A stretch of 64,000 nucleotides of DNA from Pectobacterium polaris (GCF_002307355.1 NZ_CP017481.1:930001-994000); one strand, 5' to 3'. Positions 10,619 to 20,125 are shown, counted from the stretch's first letter. The notes: generated by a model from the letters alone, not told the origin. Made by a program: numbers and translations.

Positions 10619-11587
10619 ATGATGCGGCATATGCAAATTGAAACGGTCAATCTGCCACTAGCCCGTCCTATGGCGGCTGAAAACGGGACGCGTCGCGCGG
10701 TTACCGTTATCCGCGTCGCGTTGGAAGAAAAAGGATTTATTGGACAAGGCGAATGTACGCCAGTCGCCCATTATGGCGAGTCCGCCGACAGCGTATGTCG
10801 CCAGCTCTCTGCGGTCCGTGAGGCAATAGAACACGGCCTGACCATCGAACAGCTCCAGAAAGACTTATCGCCGGGTGCGGCCAGAAATGCGCTGGACTGC
10901 GCACTATGGCGGCTCAACACCGCATTGGAAAAACAGACGCTGTGGCAGCGCATCGGTATTCATCCCCCCACATCCGTGGTCTGTGCGCAAACGTTGGCGC
11001 TCGACAGCGTGGAGAGAATGGCCGCCGCCGCCTCCAATGCCGTTTCCCACGGCGCACTGCTGCTGAAAATCAAACTGGATCGCGAATTGATTCTGGAGAA
11101 GGTTGCCGCCATTCGTGCTGCCGCGCCTAACGCCAGATTGATTATCGACGCGAGGGCAAGCTGGAGCGGGCTGGATTTACATAGCCTGTCCACCGCTCTG
11201 CTGCCTTATCAGGTCGCCATGATTGAGCAACCGCTTCCTGTCGGTAAGGACGAGGATTTACAGCGGTTTTCTCACCCGATTCCGATCTGCGCGGACGAAA
11301 GCTGCCGCCACAGCGGTGACATCGTCGGGCTACGCCGTCGTTACGACATGATCAACATCAAGCTGGACAAGTGTGGCGGACTGACTGAAGCGCTGGCGAT
11401 GGTGCGCGAAGCCCACTTTCACGGCCTGCGCATTATGGTCGGCTGCACGCTGGGCTCGTCAATGGCGATGGAAGCCGCCCTGCCCGTCGCCGCCGATGCC
11501 GAACACGTCGATCTCGACGGCCCTATTTGGCTGGCCGCCGACAGTTCGCCTTATCTGACCTACAACCTTGGCCGAATTTGGCTATGA
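10619..11587 (+). CDS. Dipeptide epimerase (L-Ala-D/L-Glu epimerase type)
   Basis: This enolase-superfamily enzyme would interconvert epimers at the second residue of dipeptides; its close E. coli relative YcjG acts on L-Ala-D-Glu from murein. The 322-residue protein aligns along its length with YcjG: GQGECTPVAHYGES, AARNALDCALW, a catalytic-base motif KIK (about 150-152), metal ligands in DARASW, EQPLP and CADESC, and the second base KLDKCGG. It starts the peptide island and its stop overlaps an ATG of the next frame. Start codons at 10619, 10622 and 10631 are all possible. Substrate specificity is inferred. Confidence 0.85.
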   Translation: MMRHMQIETVNLPLARPMAAENGTRRAVTVIRVALEEKGFIGQGECTPVAHYGESADSVCRQLSAVREAIEHGLTIEQLQKDLSPGAARNALDCALWRLNTALEKQTLWQRIGIHPPTSVVCAQTLALDSVERMAAAASNAVSHGALLLKIKLDRELILEKVAAIRAAAPNARLIIDARASWSGLDLHSLSTALLPYQVAMIEQPLPVGKDEDLQRFSHPIPICADESCRHSGDIVGLRRRYDMINIKLDKCGGLTEALAMVREAHFHGLRIMVGCTLGSSMAMEAALPVAADAEHVDLDGPIWLAADSSPYLTYNLGRIWL

Positions 11588-11631
11588 CGCCATCAACCGC
11601 CGTAACCATCAAATCATCAACCGGAGTGACC

Positions 11632-13503
11632 ATGACGGATATCATGCACGCGGGTGCCGCCACAGCACCCGGTAACGCCCCCAGGCCTGTACTGGAAATC
11701 GACGATCTGAGCGTCAGCTTTAGCGGCCGTTCTGGTACGCATCAGGCGCTAAAAGGCATTTCCTTTACCGTGAATAAAGGGGAAGTGGTCGCCGTGGTCG
11801 GCGAAAGTGGTTCAGGCAAGTCTGTGACGTCACTCGCCGTGATGGGGCTACTGGCGGACTCTGCCAACATCGAACGCGGTGCGCTCCGTTTCACCGCACG
11901 CGACGGCCAGCAACATGACCTGCTGAGCATGAAAGCGGAAGCGCGTCGTAAGCTGCGCGGTCGCGATCTCGCCATGATTTTTCAGGAGCCGATGACTTCG
12001 CTTAATCCGGTGCTGAAAGTCGGCGATCAGCTCACCGAAGCGCTGCTTGACCACAAAATTTGCGATGCCGCCAGCGCGGACAAAAAAGCCCGTGAGCTGC
12101 TGCACAAGGTGCGCATCGCAGACGTCGATCGCGTAATGAAAAGCTACCCGCACTCGCTGTCCGGCGGAATGCGTCAACGTGTGATGATTGCACAGGCGCT
12201 GGCCTGCGATCCGCAACTGTTGATTGCCGATGAACCGACCACTGCGCTGGACGTCACCGTGCAGGCACGTATTCTGCAAATCCTGCGTGACCTGCAACAG
12301 CAGAGCGACATGTCGGTGCTGTTTATCACCCACGACATGGGCGTGGTGGCGGAAATCGCCGATCGCGTGGTGGTGATGTACCGCGGCGAGATCGTGGAGC
12401 AAGGCACCGTCGAGCAGATTTTTGCCGCGCCGCAGCATCCTTATACCCAGTCGCTGCTGGCCGCTGTACCGAAGCTGGGCGACATGCGCGATAGCCTCTG
12501 GCCAAAGCGCTTTCCTTTACTAGGGCAGGCTGCCGATCCAGAAAATAGTGAGCAGGTTACCGCCCGTTATGACGCCGAGCCGCTGTTGGATATTCGCGGG
12601 TTGCGGGTTTATTACCCCATTCGCAGCGGGATTTTATCCACCATCACTCACCACGTTCATGCGGTAGAGCAGATTGATTTCAACGTCTGGCCGGGTGAAA
12701 CGCTGGCTATCGTGGGGGAAAGCGGCTGTGGCAAATCCACCACCGGACGTGCCCTGCTGCGTCTGGTACAGAGCCAAGCCGAAAGCATTCATTTTCAGGG
12801 TAACGAAATTTCCCAGATGAAAGAGCGGGATTTCCAGCCGCTGCGCCGGGAAATGCAGATGGTGTTTCAAGACCCGTACGCCTCGCTCAACCCGCGCCTG
12901 ACGGTCGGCTTCACTATCGCCGAACCGCTGCTGCTGCACGGGCTGGTGAAATCGCTGGAAGAAGCGACACCGCAGGTGCAGGCGCTGTTAAAAAGCGTCG
13001 GTCTACTGCCAGAGCACGCGCGCCGTTATCCGCACGAGTTTTCCGGCGGGCAGCGTCAGCGTATTGCGATTGCCCGCGCGATGGCGCTACAGCCACAGGT
13101 CATCATTGCTGACGAAGCCGTTTCGGCGCTCGATGTGTCGATTCAGGCACAGGTCGTCAACCTGATGATGGATCTCCAGAAGAAAACTGGCGTGTCGTGG
13201 ATTTTCATCTCGCACGATATGGCGGTTGTCGAGCGCATCGCCAACCGCGTCGCGGTGATGTATCTCGGCCAGATTGTAGAGATCGGCCCGCGTCAGTCGG
13301 TGTTTAACGACCCGCAGCATCCGTATACCCGCCGCCTGTTGGCCTCGGTTCCGATTGCCGATCCAACCCGTCGCGGCACACGCCAGTTTGACGACAGCGA
13401 AATCCCCTCCCCCTTGCGTAAAGCAGGCGAGGCCGTCGCCAAAACGCGCTACCGAGAGGTCGCACCGCAGCACTGGGTCGCCGACAACGAATCGGCAGCC
13501 TGA
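11632..13503 (+). CDS. gsiA: Double ATP-binding subunit of a peptide/glutathione ABC importer (GsiA-like)
   Basis: Two complete ABC ATPase domains are fused in 623 residues, the same length as E. coli GsiA. Domain 1 has GESGSGKS, LSGGMRQR and DEPTTALD; domain 2 has GESGCGKS, FSGGQRQR and DEAVSALD. Each domain ends with the oligopeptide-binding tail pattern around PQHPYT. The protein powers uptake of small peptides, glutathione in E. coli, from the periplasm. I chose ATG 11632, preceded by GGAG; an overlapping ATG at 11584 would add 16 unrelated residues. It sits directly before the binding protein and permeases. Confidence 0.9.
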   Translation: MTDIMHAGAATAPGNAPRPVLEIDDLSVSFSGRSGTHQALKGISFTVNKGEVVAVVGESGSGKSVTSLAVMGLLADSANIERGALRFTARDGQQHDLLSMKAEARRKLRGRDLAMIFQEPMTSLNPVLKVGDQLTEALLDHKICDAASADKKARELLHKVRIADVDRVMKSYPHSLSGGMRQRVMIAQALACDPQLLIADEPTTALDVTVQARILQILRDLQQQSDMSVLFITHDMGVVAEIADRVVVMYRGEIVEQGTVEQIFAAPQHPYTQSLLAAVPKLGDMRDSLWPKRFPLLGQAADPENSEQVTARYDAEPLLDIRGLRVYYPIRSGILSTITHHVHAVEQIDFNVWPGETLAIVGESGCGKSTTGRALLRLVQSQAESIHFQGNEISQMKERDFQPLRREMQMVFQDPYASLNPRLTVGFTIAEPLLLHGLVKSLEEATPQVQALLKSVGLLPEHARRYPHEFSGGQRQRIAIARAMALQPQVIIADEAVSALDVSIQAQVVNLMMDLQKKTGVSWIFISHDMAVVERIANRVAVMYLGQIVEIGPRQSVFNDPQHPYTRRLLASVPIADPTRRGTRQFDDSEIPSPLRKAGEAVAKTRYREVAPQHWVADNESAA

Positions 13504-13586
13504 AACACGACGTCATGACAAAAAAATAGCCACAAAAAATAGCCATAAAACACAACACACGTTCATAACTGACCAGGAGAGAAACC

Positions 13587-15128
13587 ATGAAGCCATTCGT
13601 TCGCCGCTCTGCCGTTGCCCTCGGGCTCTCACTGTGTCTGGCGGCTGTAGCCCAGGCGCAAGACCTTCGTATTTCTATCTATGCCGATATCACCGGGCTC
13701 GACCCGCACGATACCTCGGACACGCTGAGCTACTCCATTCAGAGCGGCATCTTCGAGCGTCTGTTCCAGTTCGATAATAAAATGAAGCTGGTGCCGCGTC
13801 TGGCGACGGGCTACACCAGCAACGACGCCGCCACCGAATTCGTCATTACGCTGCGCGAAGGCATCACCTTCCAGGACGGCGCGCCGTTCAACGCCGACGC
13901 CGTTAAAGCTAACCTCGACCGTCTGGCCGATCAGAGCAAGGGCTTAAAGCGCAACAGCCTGTTTAACATGGTGCAAACCGTCACCGTGCTGTCGCCGACG
14001 CAGGTCAAAATCGAGCTGAACAAATCTTTCGGTGCCTTTGTGAACACGCTGGCACACCCGTCTGCCGTTATGCACAGCCCGGAAGCACTGAAGAAATACC
14101 CAGACGAAGCACAGTTGCGCGTGAACCCAGTCGGTACTGGTCCGTTCAAATTCACCGAATGGCAGCAGGGTAAAGACGTGAAGCTGGTGAAATTCGACAA
14201 CTACTGGCAGAAAGGCTGGCCGAAAGTCGACAGCGTGACCTTCTACCCGACGCCGGAAGATTCCACCCGCGTGGCGTCACTGAAATCTGGTCAGGTCGAT
14301 GCCGTTTATCCGCTGCCTTCCGATCTGATCGGCACCGTACAAAACGACAGCAAGCTGGCGATTCAGCGCGACCCGAGTATTTATCAATTCTGGCTGGCGA
14401 TGAACAACCTGCGTCCGCCGCTGAACGATATCCGCGTGCGTCAGGCACTCAACTACGCCATCAACCGCGACATCTGGCTGAAAGTCGGCTTTGCCGGCAT
14501 GGGCGTTCCTGCCTCTTCTGCGATGGCACCAGACGTGCAGTTCTTCGCACGCCAGAGCTCACCGAACTACACCTATAACCCAGAAAAAGCCAAGGCGCTG
14601 CTGAAAGAAGCAGGCTACGCCAATGGCCTGAGCCTGAAGCTGTGGACGACGAACCGCACCGACTACATCCGTAGCGCGCAGTTCTTCAAACAGCAGTTAG
14701 AGCAGGTCGGCATCAAGGTCACCGTCACCCCGATGGATTCCGGGATGCGTAACGCCAAGCTGTTTGGCGTAAAAGATCCGAAAGACGCCGAATTTGACCT
14801 GTTCTACAACGGCTGGTCTCCGTCTACCGGTGATGCTGACTGGGCGCTGCGTCCGCTGTTCGCGACAGAGTCTTGGGTTCCAGTTGCATATAACGTTTCC
14901 TACTACAGCAATCCGGTAACGGATAAAGCGATTACCGCTGGGTTGGCGACGGCCGATACCGACAAACGTGCCGCGGCTTACGCTGATGCACAGCGTCAAA
15001 TTTGGCAGGATGCACCTGTGGTCTTCCTGGGTTCGCCGGACAACGTTGTCGGCAAAACCAAGAACCTCAACGGCGTGTACATGCTGGCTGATGGCTCACT
15101 GATCTTCGATCAGGCTGAATTTAAGTAA
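13587..15128 (+). CDS. gsiB: Periplasmic peptide/glutathione-binding protein (GsiB-like)
   Basis: This 513-residue solute-binding protein of the DppA/OppA family delivers substrate to the importer. Residues 1-24 form a signal peptide with a basic start, a hydrophobic stretch and an AQAQ cleavage region. Family blocks include LDPHDTSDTLSYS, FQDGAPFNADAVKANLDR, NPVGTGPFKF and RQALNYAINR, which match E. coli GsiB. A good ribosome site (CAGGAGAG) precedes ATG 13587. A 13-bp tandem repeat lies in the 83-bp gap before it. Whether it prefers glutathione or other peptides cannot be told; the neighbours suggest isopeptides or D-residue peptides. Confidence 0.88.
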   Translation: MKPFVRRSAVALGLSLCLAAVAQAQDLRISIYADITGLDPHDTSDTLSYSIQSGIFERLFQFDNKMKLVPRLATGYTSNDAATEFVITLREGITFQDGAPFNADAVKANLDRLADQSKGLKRNSLFNMVQTVTVLSPTQVKIELNKSFGAFVNTLAHPSAVMHSPEALKKYPDEAQLRVNPVGTGPFKFTEWQQGKDVKLVKFDNYWQKGWPKVDSVTFYPTPEDSTRVASLKSGQVDAVYPLPSDLIGTVQNDSKLAIQRDPSIYQFWLAMNNLRPPLNDIRVRQALNYAINRDIWLKVGFAGMGVPASSAMAPDVQFFARQSSPNYTYNPEKAKALLKEAGYANGLSLKLWTTNRTDYIRSAQFFKQQLEQVGIKVTVTPMDSGMRNAKLFGVKDPKDAEFDLFYNGWSPSTGDADWALRPLFATESWVPVAYNVSYYSNPVTDKAITAGLATADTDKRAAAYADAQRQIWQDAPVVFLGSPDNVVGKTKNLNGVYMLADGSLIFDQAEFK

Positions 15129-15146
15129 TCGGTCAGGGAGAACGCC

Positions 15147-16067
15147 ATGTTTGCTTATATCGTCCGACGTTTGCTGGAAATGATCCCGGTTCTGCTGGTG
15201 GTCTCCCTGTTAGTGTTCGGTTTTATAAAACTGTTGCCGGGTGACCCGGCACGTATTTACGCCGGTGCTGACGCGACCATTGAGGCGGTGGAAGCCGCCC
15301 GTCAGCAGTTAGGATTGAACGACCCGCTGCCGCAGCAGTATGTCCACTGGCTAGGTGGCCTGTTCAGCGGCGATCTGGGTGTGACGTACCGCACGCAGCA
15401 GCCGGTTATCGACGTCATTAGCAAGAGCTTTATGCCCACCATGTGGCTGGCGCTGGCGGGCTTTGTCTGGTCAGTGCTGCTCGGTCTACTGATTGGTGTG
15501 GTTTCCGCGCTCAAGCGGGGCAAATGGCAGGACTGGACGCTGATGAGCTTCGCGGTCGGCGGGATTTCCATGCCACCGTTCTGGCTCGGCCTGTTGCTGA
15601 TTCAGTTTGTCGCCATGCCGTTCGGCGTCTTTTCCGTCAGCGGTTTTAATCAGCCCAGCGACATCATTCTGCCCGCGCTGACGCTCGGGGCATCGGTGGC
15701 TGCCGTCATGGCACGCTTTACCCGCTCCGCGTTTCTGGAAGTTGCACAGGAAGACTACGTCCGTACCGCTCGCTCCAAAGGGCTGCGCAATCGGCTAGTC
15801 ACCTGGAAGCACGTGATGCGTAACGCGCTGATTCCGGTCATCACCATGCTGGGGCTGCAATTCGGCTTCCTGCTCGGTGGCTCCATCGTGGTCGAAAGCG
15901 TGTTTAGCTGGCCGGGTCTCGGCTGGCTGCTGATTGAATCGATCAAGACGCAGGATCAGCCAGTCATTCAGGCGCTGGTGATGCTGTTCGTGTTTGAATT
16001 TATTGTCATTAATCTGTTGGTGGACCTGCTGTACGCGGTGGTCAATCCGGCGATTCGCCTACGTTAG
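15147..16067 (+). CDS. gsiC: Peptide/glutathione ABC importer permease (GsiC-like)
   Basis: This 306-residue inner-membrane permease has about six transmembrane helices. It begins MFAYIVRRLLEMIPVLLVV, typical of DppB/OppB proteins, and has the cytoplasmic EAA loop near YVRTARSKGLRNR (about 205-217), which contacts the ATPase. It pairs with the following GsiD-like permease. It lies 18 bp after gsiB with CAGGGAG upstream of ATG 15147. Confidence 0.9.
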   Translation: MFAYIVRRLLEMIPVLLVVSLLVFGFIKLLPGDPARIYAGADATIEAVEAARQQLGLNDPLPQQYVHWLGGLFSGDLGVTYRTQQPVIDVISKSFMPTMWLALAGFVWSVLLGLLIGVVSALKRGKWQDWTLMSFAVGGISMPPFWLGLLLIQFVAMPFGVFSVSGFNQPSDIILPALTLGASVAAVMARFTRSAFLEVAQEDYVRTARSKGLRNRLVTWKHVMRNALIPVITMLGLQFGFLLGGSIVVESVFSWPGLGWLLIESIKTQDQPVIQALVMLFVFEFIVINLLVDLLYAVVNPAIRLR

Positions 16068-16075
16068 GAGACACG

Positions 16076-16975
16076 ATGAACCTTCCTCCAGAACCCGTCG
16101 TGGCCGTTGCCACGCTTGATGAAGAGACGATACGTTCGCCGTGGCGCGACTTCGTTCAGGTCTTTATCCGTAACCCGATGGCGCTGGTTTCCAGCGGCTT
16201 CGTCCTACTGTTGGTACTGGTCGCCATTTTCGCCCCCTGGCTGGCACCGTGGAACCCGATGGAGCCTGACTGGGCATCGCTGGCATCACCGCCTTCAGCG
16301 GCGCACTGGATGGGTACCGATGATCTCGGGCGCGATGTAATGAGCCGTATCATCTACGGCGCACGCATCTCGTTATATATCGGCATCTTTTCCGTCACGC
16401 TGGGCATGCTGGTCGGCATCGTGCTCGGCCTGCTGGCCGGATACTACGGCCGCTGGGTAGATACGCTGATCATGCGCGGTTCCGACGTGCTGTTCGCCTT
16501 CCCCGGCATGTTGCTGGCGATTGCGGTCGTCGCGATCCTCGGCCCCGGCCTGAATAACGTGATTATCGCCGTGGCGGTCTTCAGCGTACCGGTCTTCGCC
16601 CGCATCGTGCGTGCCTCTACGCTGTCGCTGAAACAGGCAGCTTATGTAGAAGCGGTACGCTGCGCCGGCGCGCCGGATCGCATCGTGCTGATGCGCCACA
16701 TCCTGCCCGGCACGCTGCCTAACGTGATCGTCTATTTCACCATGCGTATCGGCACTAGCATCCTGACCGCAGCAGGCCTGAGTTTCATCGGCCTTGGCCC
16801 AGAGCCGGACGTACCGGAATGGGGCAATATTCTGGCGATGAGCCGCAGCCTGATGATGGCGGGCGCCTGGCACGTTAGCGTGTTCCCAGGTCTGGCGATC
16901 TTCTTCACCGTGCTGGCGTTTAACCTGCTTGGGGATGCGCTGCGTGATACGCTCGATCCCAAACTGAAAAGCTGA
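16076..16975 (+). CDS. gsiD: Peptide/glutathione ABC importer permease (GsiD-like)
   Basis: The 299-residue DppC/OppC-type permease is the second membrane subunit. It has an N-terminal cytoplasmic segment, a first helix near 35-55, the periplasmic HWMGTDDLGRDVMSR motif characteristic of this subfamily (about 78-92), and an EAA loop near YVEAVRCAGAPDR. It is 8 bp downstream of gsiC, with AGGAGA before ATG 16076, and 8 bp upstream of the peptidase gene, so the transporter and peptidases are expressed together. Confidence 0.9.
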   Translation: MNLPPEPVVAVATLDEETIRSPWRDFVQVFIRNPMALVSSGFVLLLVLVAIFAPWLAPWNPMEPDWASLASPPSAAHWMGTDDLGRDVMSRIIYGARISLYIGIFSVTLGMLVGIVLGLLAGYYGRWVDTLIMRGSDVLFAFPGMLLAIAVVAILGPGLNNVIIAVAVFSVPVFARIVRASTLSLKQAAYVEAVRCAGAPDRIVLMRHILPGTLPNVIVYFTMRIGTSILTAAGLSFIGLGPEPDVPEWGNILAMSRSLMMAGAWHVSVFPGLAIFFTVLAFNLLGDALRDTLDPKLKS

Positions 16976-16983
16976 GGAAGGCG

Positions 16984-18060
16984 ATGCACGGCGATCACCA
17001 GATGAACGACTATCAGCAACAGCAGCAGGCGCTGTTGCTAAAACGCTGGAAAACGACGCGGCAGTTGGGTACGCCGCGCTCGGCCAGCGGGCCGCATAAC
17101 AGTATCAGTGATGTGGCGGGCGTACGCGTCGGCCACTGCACGCTGGCGGCAGGCGAAGTGCAAACTGGCGTCACGGCAATTGTGCCTCCCGGTGAGAACC
17201 TGTTCACCCAGCCCCTGCCATGCGGCGCGGCGGTGCTGAACGGCTTCGCCAAACCCGTAGGACTGGTACAGATCGAAGAATTGGGATTACTGCAAACGCC
17301 CATCCTGCTCAGCAACACGCTGGCAACCGGCACGCTGTTTACCACGCTGGTGCGCGATGCCATTGCCCGCAATCCTGAACTGGGTCGCACGCTGCCGACG
17401 GTGAACCCGCTGGCGCTGGAGTGCAACGACGGCTGGCTGAACGACATTCAGGCGCTGGCGGTGACGGAACACATGGCGCGACAGGCGCTGGACAATGCGG
17501 CAGAGAGCTTCGCACGCGGCAGCGTCGGCGCTGGACGCGGCATGAGCTGCTTTAGTCTGAAAGGCGGCATCGGCACCGCATCGCGCCTGATTCCAGAATT
17601 GAGCGCCACGCTCGGTGTACTGGTGCTGGCAAACTTCGGCACGCTTTCCTCACTGACGCTGGACGGCGTGCAGATGGGCGATGCTATCGCGCCTATCCTG
17701 CCGGAGCTCGCGCCGCAGCAGGATGCGGGATCGATCATCATTATCATGGCGACGGATGCCCCACTCGATGCCCGTCAGCTCAAGCGCATCGCCAAGCGTG
17801 CTGGCGCTGGATTAGGCCGGCTCGGTAGCTATTGGGGACACGGTTCCGGCGATATTGCCGTCGCGTTCTCCACCTGCCCGCAACCACAACCGCCGGAGGA
17901 TGCGCAGCTTGAATCGCTGTTAAGCGCCGCCGCCGACGCGACTGAACACGCAGTGCTCGACGCCATGCTTCAGGCAGACGCCGTTACCGGTTTTCGCGGC
18001 CATCATCGCCCGACGCTGCCACAGGCGTTGGATCGGTTGGCTGCGACTCTTTATCCATAA
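16984..18060 (+). CDS. P1 family (DmpA/BapA-type) aminopeptidase
   Basis: Peptidases of this Ntn-like family (S58) are made as inactive precursors that cut themselves before a serine or threonine nucleophile. They release N-terminal D- or L-residues or beta-amino acids. Here the processing site is visible as AGS-I with the nucleophile Ser250, followed by IIIIMATDAP. Upstream are ISDVAGVRVGHCT, a GAAVLNGFAKPVGL stretch and ECNDGWLND. The protein has 358 residues and no signal peptide, so it works on imported peptides in the cytoplasm. GAGGAAGG precedes ATG 16984. The exact substrate is unknown. Confidence 0.87.
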   Translation: MHGDHQMNDYQQQQQALLLKRWKTTRQLGTPRSASGPHNSISDVAGVRVGHCTLAAGEVQTGVTAIVPPGENLFTQPLPCGAAVLNGFAKPVGLVQIEELGLLQTPILLSNTLATGTLFTTLVRDAIARNPELGRTLPTVNPLALECNDGWLNDIQALAVTEHMARQALDNAAESFARGSVGAGRGMSCFSLKGGIGTASRLIPELSATLGVLVLANFGTLSSLTLDGVQMGDAIAPILPELAPQQDAGSIIIIMATDAPLDARQLKRIAKRAGAGLGRLGSYWGHGSGDIAVAFSTCPQPQPPEDAQLESLLSAAADATEHAVLDAMLQADAVTGFRGHHRPTLPQALDRLAATLYP

Positions 18061-18083
18061 GCAAATTCTCCCGTAGGAAACTG

Positions 18084-18908
18084 ATGATGAAAGTGTTTAT
18101 CTCTGCTGATATCGAAGGGATCGCTGGCGTGATGCGCCCAGAACAGTGCAGCCCCGGCACCGCGGAATATCAACTGGCACGCGGCCTGATGGAACAGGAA
18201 GTGAACGCCGCGATTGACGGCGCGTTCGCGGGTGGCGCAACAGAGGTGGTGGTCGCCGACAGCCATGCGGCAATGGTCAATCTGCGCGCGGAGAACATCG
18301 ACGCTCGCGCCCGACTGGTACAGGGCAAACCGCGCGGCTACTCGATGGTCGAAGGACTGGAGCAACAGCAGTTCGACGGCCTGATGTTCATCGGTTATCA
18401 CAGCGCGGCGGGCGAGTTCGGCGTGCTGTCGCATACCATCAACGGTCGGGCGTTCTACCGCGTGCGTATCAACGGTGAAATCATGGGCGAAAGCGACATC
18501 TACGCTGCCGCCGGTGTGGAACAGAAGACGCCGCTCTGGCTGGTCAGCGGTGACGACACGCTCCAAAGCTGGATCGCCCACTACTACCCTGCTACCGACT
18601 ACGCCTGCGTCAAACGCGCTATTTCGCAGCACGCAGCCGAATCTCTCAGCACTGAACAGGCGCGTCAGGTGATTCGTGACGCGGCAAAAGCGGCGGTGGA
18701 AAAAGCGCACCGGACGCTGAACTCGCGGATTCAGGCACCCTACCGTCTTGAACTGATGGTGGCAAAACCGGTACTGGCCGATCTATTCTGTCTGCTGCCG
18801 AATGTTGAACGTTTGGATGCCATAACCGTAGGTTATACGGCGCAGAGCATGCGGGAAATCACCAGCCTGCTGGGTGCCTTCTCCTATCTGGCGACAACGC
18901 AAAACTGA
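18084..18908 (+). CDS. dppA-like: M55 family D-aminopeptidase (DppA-like)
   Basis: M55 peptidases are zinc enzymes; Bacillus subtilis DppA releases N-terminal D-alanine from peptides. The 274-residue protein has the family start KVFISADIEGIAG with the metal ligands D9 and E11. Further ligand regions are DSHAAM and GYHSAAG, and there is a GESDIYAAA segment; all expected ligands appear present. ATG 18084 and 18087 are both usable. It lies 23 bp after the P1 peptidase and 56 bp before the isoaspartyl peptidase start. Note that it is unrelated to the E. coli dipeptide-binding protein also named DppA. Confidence 0.86.
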   Translation: MMKVFISADIEGIAGVMRPEQCSPGTAEYQLARGLMEQEVNAAIDGAFAGGATEVVVADSHAAMVNLRAENIDARARLVQGKPRGYSMVEGLEQQQFDGLMFIGYHSAAGEFGVLSHTINGRAFYRVRINGEIMGESDIYAAAGVEQKTPLWLVSGDDTLQSWIAHYYPATDYACVKRAISQHAAESLSTEQARQVIRDAAKAAVEKAHRTLNSRIQAPYRLELMVAKPVLADLFCLLPNVERLDAITVGYTAQSMREITSLLGAFSYLATTQN

Positions 18909-18964
18909 TGGCCTATTCGCCCCTTATTCCGGGGCGTAAACCGACTGAAAAGAGAATTTATCGC

Positions 18965-19912
18965 ATGACAAAGCCCGTGATTGTGATCCACGGTGGCGCA
19001 GGTGCGCTGACCCGCTCAGCTATGAGTGCTGAAAAAGAGCAACGCTATCTGGCGGCGCTGTCCGAGATTGTCGCCAGCGGACAACGCATTCTGGCTGAAA
19101 ACGGCAGCGCGCTAGATGCCGTAACGGAAGCCGTTCGCCTGTTGGAAGAGTGTCCGTTATTCAATGCCGGACACGGCTCGGTCTTCACCCACGCGGAAAC
19201 CCACGAACTTGACGCCAGCATCATGGACGGACGTTCGCTGGATGCAGGCGCGGTGAGCTGCGTCAGCCATATTCGTAACCCGATTCTAGCTGCGCGTACC
19301 GTACTCGAAGCCAGTCAGCATGTGATGTTTACCGCCGACGGCGCGGAAACCTTTGCACAGCAGCACGGTCTGGAGATGGTTGATCCTACGTTTTTCTCCA
19401 CCGACGAGCGCCGCCAACAGCTGCATAACGCGCAGGCAGGTTCAGGCCGCGTCATCCTCGACCATGACGGCCAGAACGACCCTATCGATCCCGACCGTAA
19501 ATTCGGCACAGTCGGCGCAGTAGCACTCGACAGCGCGGGTAACCTCGCGGCAGCAACCTCGACGGGTGGCATGACCAACAAGCAGGCCGGACGCGTGGGC
19601 GACAGCCCGATCATCGGCGCAGGCTGCTACGCCAATAACCAGACGGTAGCCGTTTCCTGCACCGGCACCGGTGAAGTCTTTATGCGCGCCGTCGCCGCCT
19701 ATGATGTCTCGGCGCTGATGGAATATGCCGGACTCACGCTACAGCAGGCCAGCGATCGCGTAGTGATGGAGAAACTGGTGCAGATGGACGGCAGCGGCGG
19801 ACTGATTGCCGTCGATAAAGCGGGCAACATCGCTCTGCCGTTTAACAGCGAAGGGATGTACCGCGGCTATGGCTATGTCGGTGAAGAACCCGTCGCCGAT
19901 ATTTATCGCTAA
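18965..19912 (+). CDS. iaaA: Isoaspartyl peptidase / L-asparaginase, threonine type
   Basis: IaaA hydrolyses beta-aspartyl (isoaspartyl) dipeptides and, weakly, asparagine. It is an Ntn hydrolase that cleaves itself to expose an N-terminal threonine, here Thr182 in FGTVGAVALD. The 315-residue protein also shows VIHGGAGA at the N-terminus, LFNAGHGSVFT, and the substrate-binding GRVGDSPIIGAG and CTGTGE segments. In E. coli iaaA is the gene upstream of gsiABCD; here it is at the downstream end of the same set. I chose ATG 18965; 19 extra in-frame residues upstream do not match the family. Confidence 0.92.
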   Translation: MTKPVIVIHGGAGALTRSAMSAEKEQRYLAALSEIVASGQRILAENGSALDAVTEAVRLLEECPLFNAGHGSVFTHAETHELDASIMDGRSLDAGAVSCVSHIRNPILAARTVLEASQHVMFTADGAETFAQQHGLEMVDPTFFSTDERRQQLHNAQAGSGRVILDHDGQNDPIDPDRKFGTVGAVALDSAGNLAAATSTGGMTNKQAGRVGDSPIIGAGCYANNQTVAVSCTGTGEVFMRAVAAYDVSALMEYAGLTLQQASDRVVMEKLVQMDGSGGLIAVDKAGNIALPFNSEGMYRGYGYVGEEPVADIYR

Positions 19913-19963
19913 ATCTGTCGCGCTATCATACACAGGTCGAATTGCACCATCTTCGACCATGAC

Positions 19964-19998
19964 GCACAATTATGGAGCATTGCGCACCATAATTGTGC
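19964..19998 (+). promoter_or_regulatory. Tandem NtrC-like sites within a 12-bp inverted repeat
   Basis: GCACAATTATGG (19964-19975) and CCATAATTGTGC (19987-19998) are perfect complements around 11 nt. The segment 19984-19998 matches the NtrC enhancer consensus GCACC-N5-GGTGC with two differences from the classical site, and 19964-19978 is a weaker match. They centre about 85 and 105 bp before the start predicted from the sigma-54 promoter at 20050, a typical enhancer distance. Confidence 0.6.
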
Positions 19999-20049
19999 AT
20001 CCTAATCATTAGGAAACGCCGCGGGCCGCGCAGGAAAAAAATTAGAAAC

Positions 20050-20065
20050 TGGCGTAATAATTGCA
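20050..20065 (+). promoter_or_regulatory. Sigma-54 (-24/-12) promoter of the LysR gene
   Basis: TGGC (20050-20053), seven bases, then TTGCA (20061-20065). The invariant GG (20051-20052) and GC (20063-20064) are separated by exactly 10 bp, as sigma-54 RNA polymerase requires. Transcription would start near 20076, about 50 nt before the LysR start codon. Confidence 0.75.
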
Positions 20066-20125
20066 GGCATTTTGGTTATTACTCATACGATGCTCATTAG
20101 AAAGCATCAGCCGGAGCCTGCACTC

